DNA from: Sphingomonadales bacterium
GTDB lineage: Bacteria; Pseudomonadota; Alphaproteobacteria; Sphingomonadales; Sphingomonadaceae
Direction: 5' to 3'
Length of the DNA: 64,000 nucleotides
NCBI GenBank assembly: GCA_947470185.1
Contig: CANIRZ010000003.1
Coordinates: forward strand, 1-64,000
The notes beneath the pieces were generated by a model that had not been told where the DNA came from, did not search any database, and was given only the letters and a program-made list of their open reading frames with translations. A program made the position numbers and the translations under genes. This document shows positions 25,796 to 35,999 of this stretch, in pieces (the first letter of the stretch is position 1; every line of letters begins with the position of its first letter).

Positions 25796-28700
25796 CAATA
25801 GTCCTTCTTATACCGAACGTTGAGGTTCGACCTACCGCCGCTGCTGATTTGGCTGAGCACTGAAAGCGCGGGCGTAAGGCTAATCTCCAATTGCGTTGCG
25901 GTATAGCCGCGCGCGTCAGTGACGATTTCGACATAGAGGTCGTTGGTAATATACTGGCCAAAAGCGACCGCCATATCCCGCCCGGTTTTTGCATCAGCAC
26001 TTAATATGCGTAAACGGTCAAGCCCGGTGGCAGATTGCAGCACGCCAAGCGGATTGAGCCCAGCCGCCCCGCCGCGCAGGCTATTTAACGATCCGGCAAG
26101 TTGAACCGCCTGAATGGCGGACAATTCGCCAATGGAATTGCCAAACAATATGCGCGCCATGATTTCATCCTGTGGCAATGCAGGGGTTGAGCTAAAGCTG
26201 ATATCGGGATTCTGGCCAGTGCCGCGAATATTGACGCGCACGGTTGTACCGTCGACCTCGCTGGCCGCCGCTACGCGGATTGAAGGATTGCTGGCCGGGC
26301 CACCATTAAACGAAATGCGTCCACTCTCCAGTTCAAAGGATCGTCCGGCAAAGCCAAGCGTGCCGCGCACCAGTTCCATATCGCCTGCAATCAAGGGCGC
26401 GTCGCTTGTGCCGGTTACCTGCAACTTCGCGCCCCATTCGGATTCAAGCCCCATGCCGCTGACATATAATTTGTCGGGCGCTTCAAGCCGGATATTGAGC
26501 TTCCAGTTGCTCGGCAGTTTGCTGATCGGATCTGCGTCGCCCGATACGCGCGCACGGCTGGTGGGTATTTTGCGGCGAATGCCTGACAGTGTCGCGACCC
26601 GTGCCGCACCTTGGCGGATAATCTTGAACCGCGTTTCTGGTAGACGCAGGGTACCGCTGATAAGCGCTGCCCCTTCCGGTGTATTGGTTACGCTGATTTG
26701 CCCCGTTGCCGTCGACGAAATCAGTGCGCTGCGTGCCACGCGCGCCCGGTCAAGGTCAAGATTAAGCTGTACCGGAAAACCCTTGTCCGCGCTCAAGTTG
26801 ACCATGCCCTTGCCCGTTACCGTGCCGTCCCCAGCTTTTGCGCTGAGTTCGGTTACGTCCAATTGGTCGTTGGTGAAAACGCCGCGCACGCGCAACTCTG
26901 TAAGCCGTGTGCCATAGACGTCGTTTTCGTAAATCAGGTCATTGGCCCGAACGACCCCCGTAAGCTGGGGGCTCTGCACACGGCCTGAAAAATCCGCAGC
27001 CACGCCAATGTTGCCGGTCAGACTTTGGTCCGCCAACGCAGCCAATGAAAATAGCGTATCAGCAGGTCCGTTGTAGCGGACACCACCCGACAAAGGCGCG
27101 GCAAGCAACCGTTCGCGCCAGCTTGCATTCCCGGGCGGCAATGGCGTCAGGTCCATCTGCAGCCGGCCCACAGCCACACCGCGCCTGCGGATGATGGCGC
27201 GCGCGTTGCCGCCGCTGGGCAGCAATCTTCCGACTAAGCTGATGTCCACAGGCTGTGACCGCGCGCCCAGATTGGTACGGACAAGGCGCGTGATTTCAAG
27301 CCGCGCATCGGCGCTTGGGAACGCGGCGGACGACGCCTGCGACCAATCAAGACTACCGGTTGCGCGGCCGTTGATTTCAAGGCCCGGAATGAAGGGGTTG
27401 AGCACGGCAATATCGACTTTGTCCAAGCGCGACTGCAGAGTGATGGCGTCGCCATAGCTGCCAGCCAGTCGCAATGCGCCATCTGCGACCTTCATCGTGC
27501 TGGGCAGGATATCGTAGCTGTTCCGGCGCGGGATGATCCGTATTGGTCCATCAGTTGCGAAATCAATGCCATTGGCACGGCCCATTGCGGCAACGCGCCA
27601 AAGTTGCGGTGTAAAGTCGGCATTGCCTGCTATGCGGAAAGGCACTTTGCTTCGACCTTCAGCCAAAATTTGCGCAGTGCCGGAGCCCGCACGATAATTC
27701 ACCTTCACGCGCGCGGCGGCGAGCGAAATGTCATTCACCATCGCATTTTCAACCTGCACATCCGCAATGATTTGCGGGCTGTCGTACAGGATAATGTCTG
27801 CGTTCATTATGCCCCGCCCGATGGCGAGTTTTTGCCTGCCTGAAAGCACCGCATTCAGGGCAACGGCATCGATGACGGCGCGTTGGAACTTTCCTTGTGC
27901 CGACAATGCGATGGTTCCGTCAAAGCCCGAGCCGATGCCATTTAGTGTTCCCGCAAACGGGCCCGAAGCGGTCTGCTGAATGCGTCCAGTCACGCCGATG
28001 CCCGAAAAATTGCCGCGCATGATGTCAATGGTCAATGGGCCATTCCCCGCCAGCACATCTACATCACCACTAATAGGTCCGTAGTCGGTCATCCCCGTTA
28101 TTGCGATTGCATAGCCACGACGGCTTAACGTTACGACGCCAACGACGTCGGCCATGCCAACACCAAAGCCGGGACTGATGGCCGTGATCCGGTAAACCGG
28201 ACTGGCAAACGTGCCAGTCATGCCCACAAGCACTGGGCCATATTGGTTTGAGAAGCCACGGCCGCTGAACACGACGCGCCCGCCCTCGGTCACATAGGTC
28301 CCGCTGCCGCTGTTCAGACGGAATAGGGGCGACACCACATTAGCGCGGGTAATTTGCAATATCCCGTCAGTGCCATAACGGATGCCCGCATTCACGAACA
28401 TTTGCCCGCCTAAAAAATTCTGGAATCCTGCGCTAAATAAACGCGTTGATTGCGCCTTCACAGTGCCGACAAGGGCATAGCCGCGGCCACGTGTCGTTTC
28501 GAGATCGACATCGGCGACAACATTGAACAGACCAACTGAACTGACCTGAAATCCATCGACCTTCCCGTTGAGCGCAGTCGTGTAGAGCCCCTTGTTGATG
28601 TCCCCCACAAGCAGCGCCGTCACGGTAATCCGGTCAGAACGGATTTTCAGATTATCGGAGAGCAACCGTCCATTGGCGACCGCCAGATCACCGTTCAGCC

Positions 28701-29955
28701 GGACATTATTGAGCAACCCGCCCGCAATCTGGTTGATGCCAGTTACCCGCAGTGCCTTGGCATTGACGGGTATCACAAAGCGATCGGCCTTGCCTTCCGT
28801 TTCCCCTGTGATGGTCACATTTTCAAAACTTGTGGCGTCAAAGGCAAGCCGCCGTGCGCTGGCCGAATATGCGATAGTTGGGCCGGAAAACGCGCCATTG
28901 AGTAAGGCCTTGCCGCGGACGTCAGTCCCGCTGACATTTGACCCGATAATGCTTGGGCGCAATAGGCCAACATCCAGCTTAAGGTCTTTGAAAACGCCCG
29001 CGCCCAAATTTACCATCCCGTCGGCATCGATTTCAACGGCGGCGGAGCGGACTGTTCCCTTAAGTTGCGCCACCCGGTCCGCAAAAGTCGCCGCCATGTC
29101 CACAGTCGCGATGGGCGATAGCGCGCGCATGAGCAAGCTATCCGCCATTATTCTGGCTGGAGCAGCGGTGCCCTTGACCGCAAACGTCCCATCGCGTGCC
29201 GTAAGCGCAACATCCGCGATGTTTTCGGACGCCATTTGCGCCGTCAGCTTGCCATCCCATTTGCGCCAATCACCCCGGCCGCTTAAATTGGCCTTCATGG
29301 GTACTTCGCGACCCATCAGGCCAGCGACCAAGCCTTTTGCCGGGGCATCAAGCTTCAGGTCGACATCGAAGCGATTGTCTTCCGGAACGGCATCGAGCTT
29401 CAACAGGATGCGGTCGCCTCGGTCACTTCCGGCTCTGGCATCGATAATTGCGCGCCGGTCGGCGATGCGCAGTTTACCCGACAAAGAGGCCACGTGCGCC
29501 GCACCGGTTACAGCTTTGGCAAAGACGATGCGGTCGACTTGTATCCGTTCAATGTTGATGTCGAGATCGGGTAAAAGCGGATTACCCCGGTCGGGCACCG
29601 CCCTAAACATGGGCATCCGCGACACATTTAACTCTTTTGCGGTCAGCGCATGGATAGCAATGCCGCGCCGTAGGTACGAAAGCGGGCTCCAGTCGAGCCG
29701 GATTTCGGGAGCGCGCGCGAAGTCCCCCTTTGGATCGCGAAAGCGAACGTCAGACAAAATCGCGTCGCTGTAGATCGACCCTTCGATTTTCCCAATGCGG
29801 ATGTTGAGACCGTTTTCAAATTCAAACGCCGCAATTTGCCGTGCCACAAAGTGACGACCCGATTGGCTATCAAGCCAGAGATAGCTTCCGGCCAATATCG
29901 CCACTGACAGCGCCGCGAAAGCCGCAATCCCGATAGCGAAGCGCCGCCAAACCAT
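25795..29955 (-). CDS. tamB: TamB, translocation and assembly module inner-membrane-anchored protein
   Basis: The 1386-aa protein has one N-terminal membrane anchor (WRRFAIGIAAFAALSVAILAGSY), a very long repetitive beta-rich AsmA/VPS13-like body and the C-terminal DUF490 domain (from about residue 1050, with GFAGRSFELESGRISFNGG and FGNSIGELSAIQAVQLAGSL), ending LNVRYKKDY. TamB spans the periplasm and, with TamA, is implicated in outer-membrane protein insertion and in anterograde phospholipid transport. The ATG at 29955 overlaps the tamA stop as TGATG, and the tamB stop overlaps the small lipoprotein start in the same manner. Confidence 0.95.
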   Translation of the reverse strand: MVWRRFAIGIAAFAALSVAILAGSYLWLDSQSGRHFVARQIAAFEFENGLNIRIGKIEGSIYSDAILSDVRFRDPKGDFARAPEIRLDWSPLSYLRRGIAIHALTAKELNVSRMPMFRAVPDRGNPLLPDLDINIERIQVDRIVFAKAVTGAAHVASLSGKLRIADRRAIIDARAGSDRGDRILLKLDAVPEDNRFDVDLKLDAPAKGLVAGLMGREVPMKANLSGRGDWRKWDGKLTAQMASENIADVALTARDGTFAVKGTAAPARIMADSLLMRALSPIATVDMAATFADRVAQLKGTVRSAAVEIDADGMVNLGAGVFKDLKLDVGLLRPSIIGSNVSGTDVRGKALLNGAFSGPTIAYSASARRLAFDATSFENVTITGETEGKADRFVIPVNAKALRVTGINQIAGGLLNNVRLNGDLAVANGRLLSDNLKIRSDRITVTALLVGDINKGLYTTALNGKVDGFQVSSVGLFNVVADVDLETTRGRGYALVGTVKAQSTRLFSAGFQNFLGGQMFVNAGIRYGTDGILQITRANVVSPLFRLNSGSGTYVTEGGRVVFSGRGFSNQYGPVLVGMTGTFASPVYRITAISPGFGVGMADVVGVVTLSRRGYAIAITGMTDYGPISGDVDVLAGNGPLTIDIMRGNFSGIGVTGRIQQTASGPFAGTLNGIGSGFDGTIALSAQGKFQRAVIDAVALNAVLSGRQKLAIGRGIMNADIILYDSPQIIADVQVENAMVNDISLAAARVKVNYRAGSGTAQILAEGRSKVPFRIAGNADFTPQLWRVAAMGRANGIDFATDGPIRIIPRRNSYDILPSTMKVADGALRLAGSYGDAITLQSRLDKVDIAVLNPFIPGLEINGRATGSLDWSQASSAAFPSADARLEITRLVRTNLGARSQPVDISLVGRLLPSGGNARAIIRRRGVAVGRLQMDLTPLPPGNASWRERLLAAPLSGGVRYNGPADTLFSLAALADQSLTGNIGVAADFSGRVQSPQLTGVVRANDLIYENDVYGTRLTELRVRGVFTNDQLDVTELSAKAGDGTVTGKGMVNLSADKGFPVQLNLDLDRARVARSALISSTATGQISVTNTPEGAALISGTLRLPETRFKIIRQGAARVATLSGIRRKIPTSRARVSGDADPISKLPSNWKLNIRLEAPDKLYVSGMGLESEWGAKLQVTGTSDAPLIAGDMELVRGTLGFAGRSFELESGRISFNGGPASNPSIRVAAASEVDGTTVRVNIRGTGQNPDISFSSTPALPQDEIMARILFGNSIGELSAIQAVQLAGSLNSLRGGAAGLNPLGVLQSATGLDRLRILSADAKTGRDMAVAFGQYITNDLYVEIVTDARGYTATQLEISLTPALSVLSQISSGGRSNLNVRYKKDY

Positions 29956-32165
29956 CAAAATGCCTGCCCAATCGACACATAAACGTTAAATCGGGACTCA
30001 CCCGGTCGACGGTTCAATGGCGTTGCAAGGTCGAGCCGAACCGGGCCAAAACTGGTGTAAAAACGGCCGCCAACGCCAACGCCGACGCGCCAGTCGTTAA
30101 ATTTGGGTCGGCTCGATTCATACGCCTGCCCCGCGTCTACAAAGCCAGCAACACCAAAATTGCCAAAGCGATAGCGTCCTTCAAGGGCGAATTCGTTCAA
30201 ACTGCGTCCGCCAATGGGGTCGTTGCTCGGGTCTTTAGGACCAAGTTGCTGATAGCCGAAGCCACGCACTGAACCTCCTCCACCGCCATAAAACCGACGC
30301 GACGGTGCAAGGTTATCGCGCGAAATGCCCGATATCGTTGCAATACGGGCACGCGTAGCGACCACGATATTGTCATTCACGGGGTAATAATAAGAACCGT
30401 CGAGAATGATGCGGACATAAGCTCGCTTGCCCGTTCCCAAAGAAGCTTCAGGCGATACGCGCACATTGACCCGATAGCCCCTGACGGGATCAAGCAAGTC
30501 ATTCGACCGGTCAAGACCCAATTGTCCGGGCAAAGCGGCGATGTAGTAAAGGCGCCGGTCGCGCGTACCGCGCGCCAATTCAAACGCATTTTCGGAAGTG
30601 GCCAATATTTCGGCGCCAATCGACCATGTAAGTTTCTTCTGCCAAATCGGTGTCGAAACAAAGGCCATCGTTCCTGCCAGCCGGCCAGTATATGCCTCGA
30701 ATGCATCATATTTGCTATGTAATGCAGAGAGCGCAATCTCCAGATTCCGGTCACGCCGTCCCGCATTCGCGCGGGCAAAGGCAACGCTTGCAGCTTGCTC
30801 CTGCGTGCCAAGCAGCCCTGTAACCTTGAGCGAGCCTTCTGGTGGAAAGAGGTTGCGATGGGTCCAGCTACCCTCCGCGCGAAGACCCTGCCCCGTTCCA
30901 TAACCAGCGCTGGCCGCTACGGTACGCGGTGGAGCCGCCTCCTGACGGACGAGTAAATCGGCATAAGGGGTCCCATCAGGCGCAAGGCCTTCCACAGGCA
31001 CAGCTTCAACCGAGACAGTGGACAGCAACCCCGTTGTGATCAATGCGGCGCGCAGATCATCCACCTTGCGGCTATCATATAGATCGCCCGTTTTAAATCG
31101 CCGCAATATGGCAACATGTTCTGCATCAAAGACGGGTGTTCCCTCAGTGCGCAGTTGTCCGAAATAGCTTCGTGCACCAGTGTCCACAGGCAAGGTATAG
31201 TCGCCAACGCCGTTTTCGCTGTCTAACAAAATATCGCGCTGGCCAACGGTAGCAAACGGATAGCCGCTCTGTGGCAGCTTAACCGAGATATTAGCCTCTG
31301 CAGCCATAATGACATCTGCAACAATGGCATCGCCCATTCTGGGCGCAAAGCTACCGCTGATAAGGTCTGTGGGCTGCACTGCAGGCGCAGCAAAGGCAAT
31401 CTGCCCGAGATGATAAAGGCGTCCCGGCACTACCGTCAGGACCACGTTAAGCGCCCCGGCATCGGTCGCGGACACTTCGGACTTCAACCGCACTTCGGCA
31501 TCAAAAAAGCCCTGACCGTTCAGAATGTCCAACAATAATTGGCGGTCAGCACGGGCGCGTTGAGCCACCTCAGCGCGACTGTCAGCGCGGCCTCCACCAT
31601 CTTTTAATGCTGACAGACTGTTGAACCGCGCACGAACGTCACGCCATGCCGCCGCCTCAACTGCTACGGAATCTGGATCCTTTGTGACGTCCGCTGTTTT
31701 AATTACATCCAAACCATCAACGCGCACGACATAGCGCATGGCCCGCGCTTCGCGTTCGGCCGCTTGCGTCGGTTCAAGGGGTGGCTCTGCATCAAAACCG
31801 TCGATAGGCGGCAGCGGGTCATCCAAAAGTGGGTCTGTAACGGGCGGATCGGGGAGCAGTTCAACCACATCGCCATCTTGAACCGCCTTGATCGCAGGGT
31901 CTGCTGCGGTCTGGGCGGCCTGTTGCTGCGCCGATCCACCCTCTTCACGGCTTTCCTGCGCCGCATCCCATGCTTCTATGCTTTCCAACGGGGCGTGGAG
32001 CGAAGGGATGGCTTCCTTGAACTCAGTGTCCGATATAATCGGCGTTTGGGGCGCGACTGCACCTTGCGGCGCAATTGGAGGCGCGGGTATTTGGACGTCA
32101 GGATTTTGGGCAAGCAGAGGCGTCGCTGCGCAACCCAGATATAAAAAGGCAATTGATCGGATCAA
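29955..32165 (-). CDS. tamA: TamA, outer-membrane Omp85-family protein
   Basis: The 736-aa protein has a signal peptide (MIRSIAFLYLGCAATPLLAQ), an acidic proline-rich linker of about 100 residues, POTRA domains and a C-terminal 16-stranded barrel with the Omp85 motif region GGGSVRGF and the terminal strand ending FNVYVSIGQAF. The linker before the first POTRA is unusual for TamA. I chose TTG at 32165 with GGGGGGAT eight bases upstream, because it starts the signal peptide exactly; a TTG at 32201 would add 12 residues. It heads the tamA-tamB-lipoprotein operon and is divergent from the nucleoside transporter gene. Confidence 0.92.
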   Translation of the reverse strand: MIRSIAFLYLGCAATPLLAQNPDVQIPAPPIAPQGAVAPQTPIISDTEFKEAIPSLHAPLESIEAWDAAQESREEGGSAQQQAAQTAADPAIKAVQDGDVVELLPDPPVTDPLLDDPLPPIDGFDAEPPLEPTQAAEREARAMRYVVRVDGLDVIKTADVTKDPDSVAVEAAAWRDVRARFNSLSALKDGGGRADSRAEVAQRARADRQLLLDILNGQGFFDAEVRLKSEVSATDAGALNVVLTVVPGRLYHLGQIAFAAPAVQPTDLISGSFAPRMGDAIVADVIMAAEANISVKLPQSGYPFATVGQRDILLDSENGVGDYTLPVDTGARSYFGQLRTEGTPVFDAEHVAILRRFKTGDLYDSRKVDDLRAALITTGLLSTVSVEAVPVEGLAPDGTPYADLLVRQEAAPPRTVAASAGYGTGQGLRAEGSWTHRNLFPPEGSLKVTGLLGTQEQAASVAFARANAGRRDRNLEIALSALHSKYDAFEAYTGRLAGTMAFVSTPIWQKKLTWSIGAEILATSENAFELARGTRDRRLYYIAALPGQLGLDRSNDLLDPVRGYRVNVRVSPEASLGTGKRAYVRIILDGSYYYPVNDNIVVATRARIATISGISRDNLAPSRRFYGGGGGSVRGFGYQQLGPKDPSNDPIGGRSLNEFALEGRYRFGNFGVAGFVDAGQAYESSRPKFNDWRVGVGVGGRFYTSFGPVRLDLATPLNRRPGESRFNVYVSIGQAF

Positions 32166-32382
32166 ACAGACATCCCCCCGCCCCAACCTCACGTCACACA
32201 AAAAGGTTCCGCCTAGACTTACGGATATCCGATACCGTCAACGGTGCGTTATGCAAACAAGAACCCGAATCGGAAAAATTTAGGCCCGCCTCGGGTAGCT
32301 TTTAGCTATGGCGTAATATCGAATGTTGGATACGGGTGCTTTGGCGCGACAGGCGCCGTTAAACGCAATTTGGAAAATTCTT

Positions 32383-33657
32383 ATGGGTGTGATGGCTATT
32401 CTGCAGCAGGGTCAAGGATTGATCGGCATCACCTTTGTACTTCTGCTGGCGTGGGGATTATCGGAAGATAGGGCCGCGCGCCCTTCATGGCGGTGGTTAT
32501 TTGGCGCCTTGTTTTTACAGATTGCCATTGCGCTTGCGGTGACGCGGGTACCCTTTATTTGGACATTGGTTGGCTACGTAAATACGGCAGTATCATCGAT
32601 CGAAAAAGCCACCTTGGTCGGATCAAGCTATATGTTCGGCTATACCGGCGGCGCGCCGATTCCGTTTCTGCTTAAGCCCGGCGTTGAACCGCCAGTCATC
32701 GTCGCTTTTCAGATTTTGCCGCTTATCATCGTCTTTTCAGCAATCTCGGCTTTGCTGTGGCATTGGGGCGTGTTGCGCGCGGCCGTCAAAGGCCTTTCTT
32801 GGGCCTTACAAAAAACAATGGGCGTTAGCGGTGTTGTCGGCCTTGGCGCGGGAACCACGATGTTTCTTGGCGTTGTCGAGTCACCGCTTGTCCTGCGGGC
32901 ATGGTTTGAACGGATGAGCCGATCTGAAATGTTTATGATCATGGTGCTTATCATGGCCACGATCTCCGGCGCTATTCTCGTCCTGTACGCATCCACGCTG
33001 TCAAAGACCGTTCCCAACGCGGTAGGCCATATGATTGTAGCTTCCCTCATTTCGCTGCCTGCCGCGATTTTGATTGCCCGACTGATGGTCCCCGGCGACG
33101 GAAGCGTGACCGCCGACAATGTCCAAGCTGATTTGAAATATGAAAGCAGCATGGATGCCATTATTAAGGGCACGATGGAGGGTGTTAGTTTGGTGCTGGC
33201 CGTCATTGGCATCATCATCGTCGTGTTTGCACTCGTCAATCTGACCGATCAGATGCTATCCTGGTTGCCTTATGTGGACGGCACGCCACTGACGCTGAAA
33301 CGCGGTTTCGGTTGGCTATTTGCCCCGCTGATGTGGAGCATTGGCATTCCGTGGGATCAAGCTCCCGCTGCGGGGGCATTGATGGGTACGAAAACGATTC
33401 TCAACGAATATGTCGCCTATCTTGATTTGGCAGCATTGCCGGCAGCTACCTTTGATGCCCGCAGCCAGTTGATCATCACATATGCGCTCTGCGGCGTCGC
33501 AAATCTGGCCAGTGTTGGCCTTCTGGTGTCCACCATTTCCACCTTGGCACCGGGGCGGCGCGCAGAGGTCTCGGCGCTTGGCATGAAGAGCTGGGTTGCA
33601 GGGAACATGGCTTCGGCAATGACGGGGGCGGTCATTGGTCTTGTGACGTTGGTCTGA
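32383..33657 (+). CDS. Concentrative nucleoside transporter (NupC/CNT family)
   Basis: The 424-aa protein has about ten membrane segments with CNT motifs: the pore helix GLGAGTTMFLGVVESPLVLRAW, the nearby MILVLIMATISGAILVLYA segment, and GVANLASVGLLVSTISTLAPGRR toward the C terminus. The family imports nucleosides with sodium or protons. I chose ATG at 32383 (GGA upstream); an ATG at 32323 lacks a ribosome binding site. The 217-base divergent region to tamA holds the small palindromes CGGATATCCG (32222-32231) and ACCGT-CA-ACGGT, possible operators. Confidence 0.9.
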   Translation: MGVMAILQQGQGLIGITFVLLLAWGLSEDRAARPSWRWLFGALFLQIAIALAVTRVPFIWTLVGYVNTAVSSIEKATLVGSSYMFGYTGGAPIPFLLKPGVEPPVIVAFQILPLIIVFSAISALLWHWGVLRAAVKGLSWALQKTMGVSGVVGLGAGTTMFLGVVESPLVLRAWFERMSRSEMFMIMVLIMATISGAILVLYASTLSKTVPNAVGHMIVASLISLPAAILIARLMVPGDGSVTADNVQADLKYESSMDAIIKGTMEGVSLVLAVIGIIIVVFALVNLTDQMLSWLPYVDGTPLTLKRGFGWLFAPLMWSIGIPWDQAPAAGALMGTKTILNEYVAYLDLAALPAATFDARSQLIITYALCGVANLASVGLLVSTISTLAPGRRAEVSALGMKSWVAGNMASAMTGAVIGLVTLV

Positions 33658-33783
33658 ACATGTTCGGGGGCTAGCTACCCCTCCAGCACCATCCTAATCA
33701 CCGCTTCACCAAAGAAATGCCGCCGGCACAATTATTGCGGTTCAATAGTTATCCTTGCCATATAGTGCAGGAGAACAGCAAAT

Positions 33784-34749
33784 ATGCCCGCATCTTGGGT
33801 GTCCCACGTCAAAAAGAATATTGTCCTTTACGGCGCACTCGTGGCCAATTTGGGCATAGCGGTGGCAAAGTTTATCGCAGCAGGTATCACCGGATCGTCA
33901 TCGATGTTGACCGAGGGCGTGCACTCCCTTGTCGATAGCGGCAACCAACTGCTTCTCCTCCACGGCCAAAGCGCAGCTGCAAAGCAGCCCGACCGCGCGC
34001 ATCCGTTCGGATATGGGCGTGAGCTTTATTTCTGGGCTTTCGTCGTCGCAATGCTCATATTTGCTGTGGGTGCGGGCGTGTCGATCTACGAAGGCATCGT
34101 CCACTATAATGACCCGGAACCATTACGCGACCCGACGATCAACTACATCGTTCTGGCAGTCGCATTCCTCTTCGAAGGAACGTCTTGGTTTGTAGCCGTG
34201 AAGGCACTTTCTTCCAGTGGGTTCCGCGGAAGCTGGTGGCAGGCTGTGGTCAGTTCCAAGGATCCGGCCCTGTTCGTTGTATTGTTCGAGGACACGGCCG
34301 CACTTATCGGCTTAACAATCGCTGGCGTCGGGGTTTGGGCGAGCCACTATTTCGGCGCGCCACGGCTAGATGGGATTGCATCAATCCTAATAGGGTTGGT
34401 TCTGGCAGGGGTCGCCATTTTTCTGGCGCGCGAGGCGAAGGGGTTGATTATTGGTGAAAGTGCGGATCCCGAAATCATCCGGCAGTTGCGTGAAACGCTC
34501 GAGGCCTGCCCGGAAATAACATCGGTCAATCATATTCGCACCATTCACTCTGCACCCAATGCAATTTTCGTGGCCATCAGCGCCGATTTCGACGACCGGA
34601 TATCCATGGGAGAAGGCGAAATATTGATTGAGCAAATTGAGACTAAGCTCAAGCGGCTGTCCCCGTTGTTTTCATCCATCTATATTCGGCCAGAAAAAGC
34701 GCGGGATGCAGTAATAGTTGATGGCACACAATCATTCGGAGAGGGCTAA
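33784..34749 (+). CDS. Cation diffusion facilitator family transporter
   Basis: The 321-aa membrane protein belongs to the CDF family and resembles the SLC30A9/ZnT9-like branch (SSSMLTEGVHSLVDSGNQLLLLHG, then AHPFGYGRELYFWAF). The HxxxD metal site is in EGVHSLVDSGNQ; the second site helix is EDTAALIGLTIAG. The C-terminal cytoplasmic domain is ferredoxin-like (residues about 220-310). It would export zinc, manganese or iron in exchange for protons; the metal cannot be told from sequence. An AGGAGAACAGCAA ribosome binding site precedes the ATG. Confidence 0.9.
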   Translation: MPASWVSHVKKNIVLYGALVANLGIAVAKFIAAGITGSSSMLTEGVHSLVDSGNQLLLLHGQSAAAKQPDRAHPFGYGRELYFWAFVVAMLIFAVGAGVSIYEGIVHYNDPEPLRDPTINYIVLAVAFLFEGTSWFVAVKALSSSGFRGSWWQAVVSSKDPALFVVLFEDTAALIGLTIAGVGVWASHYFGAPRLDGIASILIGLVLAGVAIFLAREAKGLIIGESADPEIIRQLRETLEACPEITSVNHIRTIHSAPNAIFVAISADFDDRISMGEGEILIEQIETKLKRLSPLFSSIYIRPEKARDAVIVDGTQSFGEG

Positions 34750-34774
34750 TGCCGTTTATCGATGATCATGCAAA

Positions 34775-34861
34775 TGGTGCCCGGAAGAGGACTCGAACCT
34801 CCACGCCGTTACCAGCGCCAGCACCTGAAGCTGGTGCGTCTACCAATTCCGCCATCCGGGC
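34775..34861 (-). tRNA. tRNA-Leu(CAG)
   Basis: The 87-base class II tRNA on the minus strand has acceptor GCCCGGA/TCCGGGC, anticodon stem CCAGC/GCTGG around TTCAGGT (anticodon CAG), a long variable arm, T-arm GAGG-TTCGAGT-CCTC, discriminator A and encoded CCA. Confidence 0.96.
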
Positions 34862-35075
34862 ACGTGAAACGCAGTTTGGCTGCGTGTCGGGTAGGGGCGC
34901 TCCTTTAAGCGATCAGGTGATATTGTCAACGGCCGTGCCGCGCCGTGCTAGGATTAAATAGCGATTGCCGCCTGTCCAAACGCGCGCCAGTCTTTTTCAC
35001 GCAGGTCGGCCTTGAAAGCTTACCGGTGCTGGTGCAAAGCGCCCGCAGGCTATTACGTTGCACGACGGAGCATAT

Positions 35076-35999
35076 ATGCAAGGCAAGTTGATTACGATTT
35101 TTGGCGGCGGCGGTTTTCTTGGCCGCTATGTTGCCCAAACATTACTTGGCCAAGGCGCAAGGGTTCGCGTCGCGTGCCGCAATGCAAATAGCGCAAACCA
35201 CATAAAGCCGCTTGGCAATTTGGGTCAGGTGCAGTTGAGGGAAGCGGATGTTCGCAAGCCTGCAAGCGTTGCTCGCGCGGTGGCGGATGCCGACGCTGTT
35301 GTCAATTTGGTTGGCAGCTTTGCTGATATGAACGCGGTTCAAAATATTGGCGCGGGCGTTGTTGCCAAGGCCGCTGCAGATGCCGGCGTGAAGGCCCTGG
35401 TGCACATCTCAGCAATTGGTGCCGATGCGCATAGCAACGCCGAATATGGGCAAAGCAAAGCTGGTGGTGAAGCTGCTGTTCATGCCGCATTTCCCTCCGC
35501 CGTCATATTGCGACCGTCGATCGTCTTCGGACGCGAAGACCAGTTTATCAACCGCTTTGCCGGATTGATCCGTATGCTGCCAGTCGTTCCGGTTATCGGG
35601 GCTGCTACGCGGTTCCAGCCGGTATTTGTCGGTGATGTGGCGAAGGCGGTTGCCGCAGCGCTTGCGCATCCGGATGGCCGTGTTCTCGAATTGGGCGGGC
35701 CAGAAATATTCTCGATGATGGAGCTTAACCGATGGATCGCCAAGGCCATCGGGCGCACGCCTTTGTTTGTCGAAGTACCGGACATTGCCGCCAAGATGCT
35801 CGCCAAGGGCACAGGCTGGATGCCAGGTGCGCCGATTACCGAGGACCAGTATAAGATGCTGGGCAGCGACAATGTGGTGACGGGAACGGACGGGCTGGCG
35901 GCTTATGGCATCGTGCCAACGCCGATCGATGTGATCGCTGCGGATTGGTTGGATATTTACCGCAAGCATGGCCGCTTTGGCAGCAGTCCCAAACAATGA
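35076..35999 (+). CDS. Complex I NDUFA9-like NAD(P)-binding protein
   Basis: The 307-aa atypical SDR protein has the N-terminal nucleotide-binding motif GKLITIFGGGGFLGRYVAQTL, the VNLVGSF block and YGQSKAGGEAAV, which has lost part of the catalytic triad as in NDUFA9. In mitochondria NDUFA9 is an accessory subunit of complex I that binds NADPH; bacterial homologues are common in alphaproteobacteria. ATG at 35076 has GGAG upstream. The stop overlaps the uppP ATG (ATGA), so the pair is one operon. Confidence 0.88.
   Translation: MQGKLITIFGGGGFLGRYVAQTLLGQGARVRVACRNANSANHIKPLGNLGQVQLREADVRKPASVARAVADADAVVNLVGSFADMNAVQNIGAGVVAKAAADAGVKALVHISAIGADAHSNAEYGQSKAGGEAAVHAAFPSAVILRPSIVFGREDQFINRFAGLIRMLPVVPVIGAATRFQPVFVGDVAKAVAAALAHPDGRVLELGGPEIFSMMELNRWIAKAIGRTPLFVEVPDIAAKMLAKGTGWMPGAPITEDQYKMLGSDNVVTGTDGLAAYGIVPTPIDVIAADWLDIYRKHGRFGSSPKQ

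Noticed and set aside
28592-29773. 393-aa open frame opposite tamB
   Set aside because: Serine/alanine-rich low-complexity translation, antisense to TamB.
32185-32210. GGAAC-N17-GGTT upstream of tamA as an EcfG promoter
   Set aside because: First -10 base is off consensus and the leader would be very short; left uncalled.
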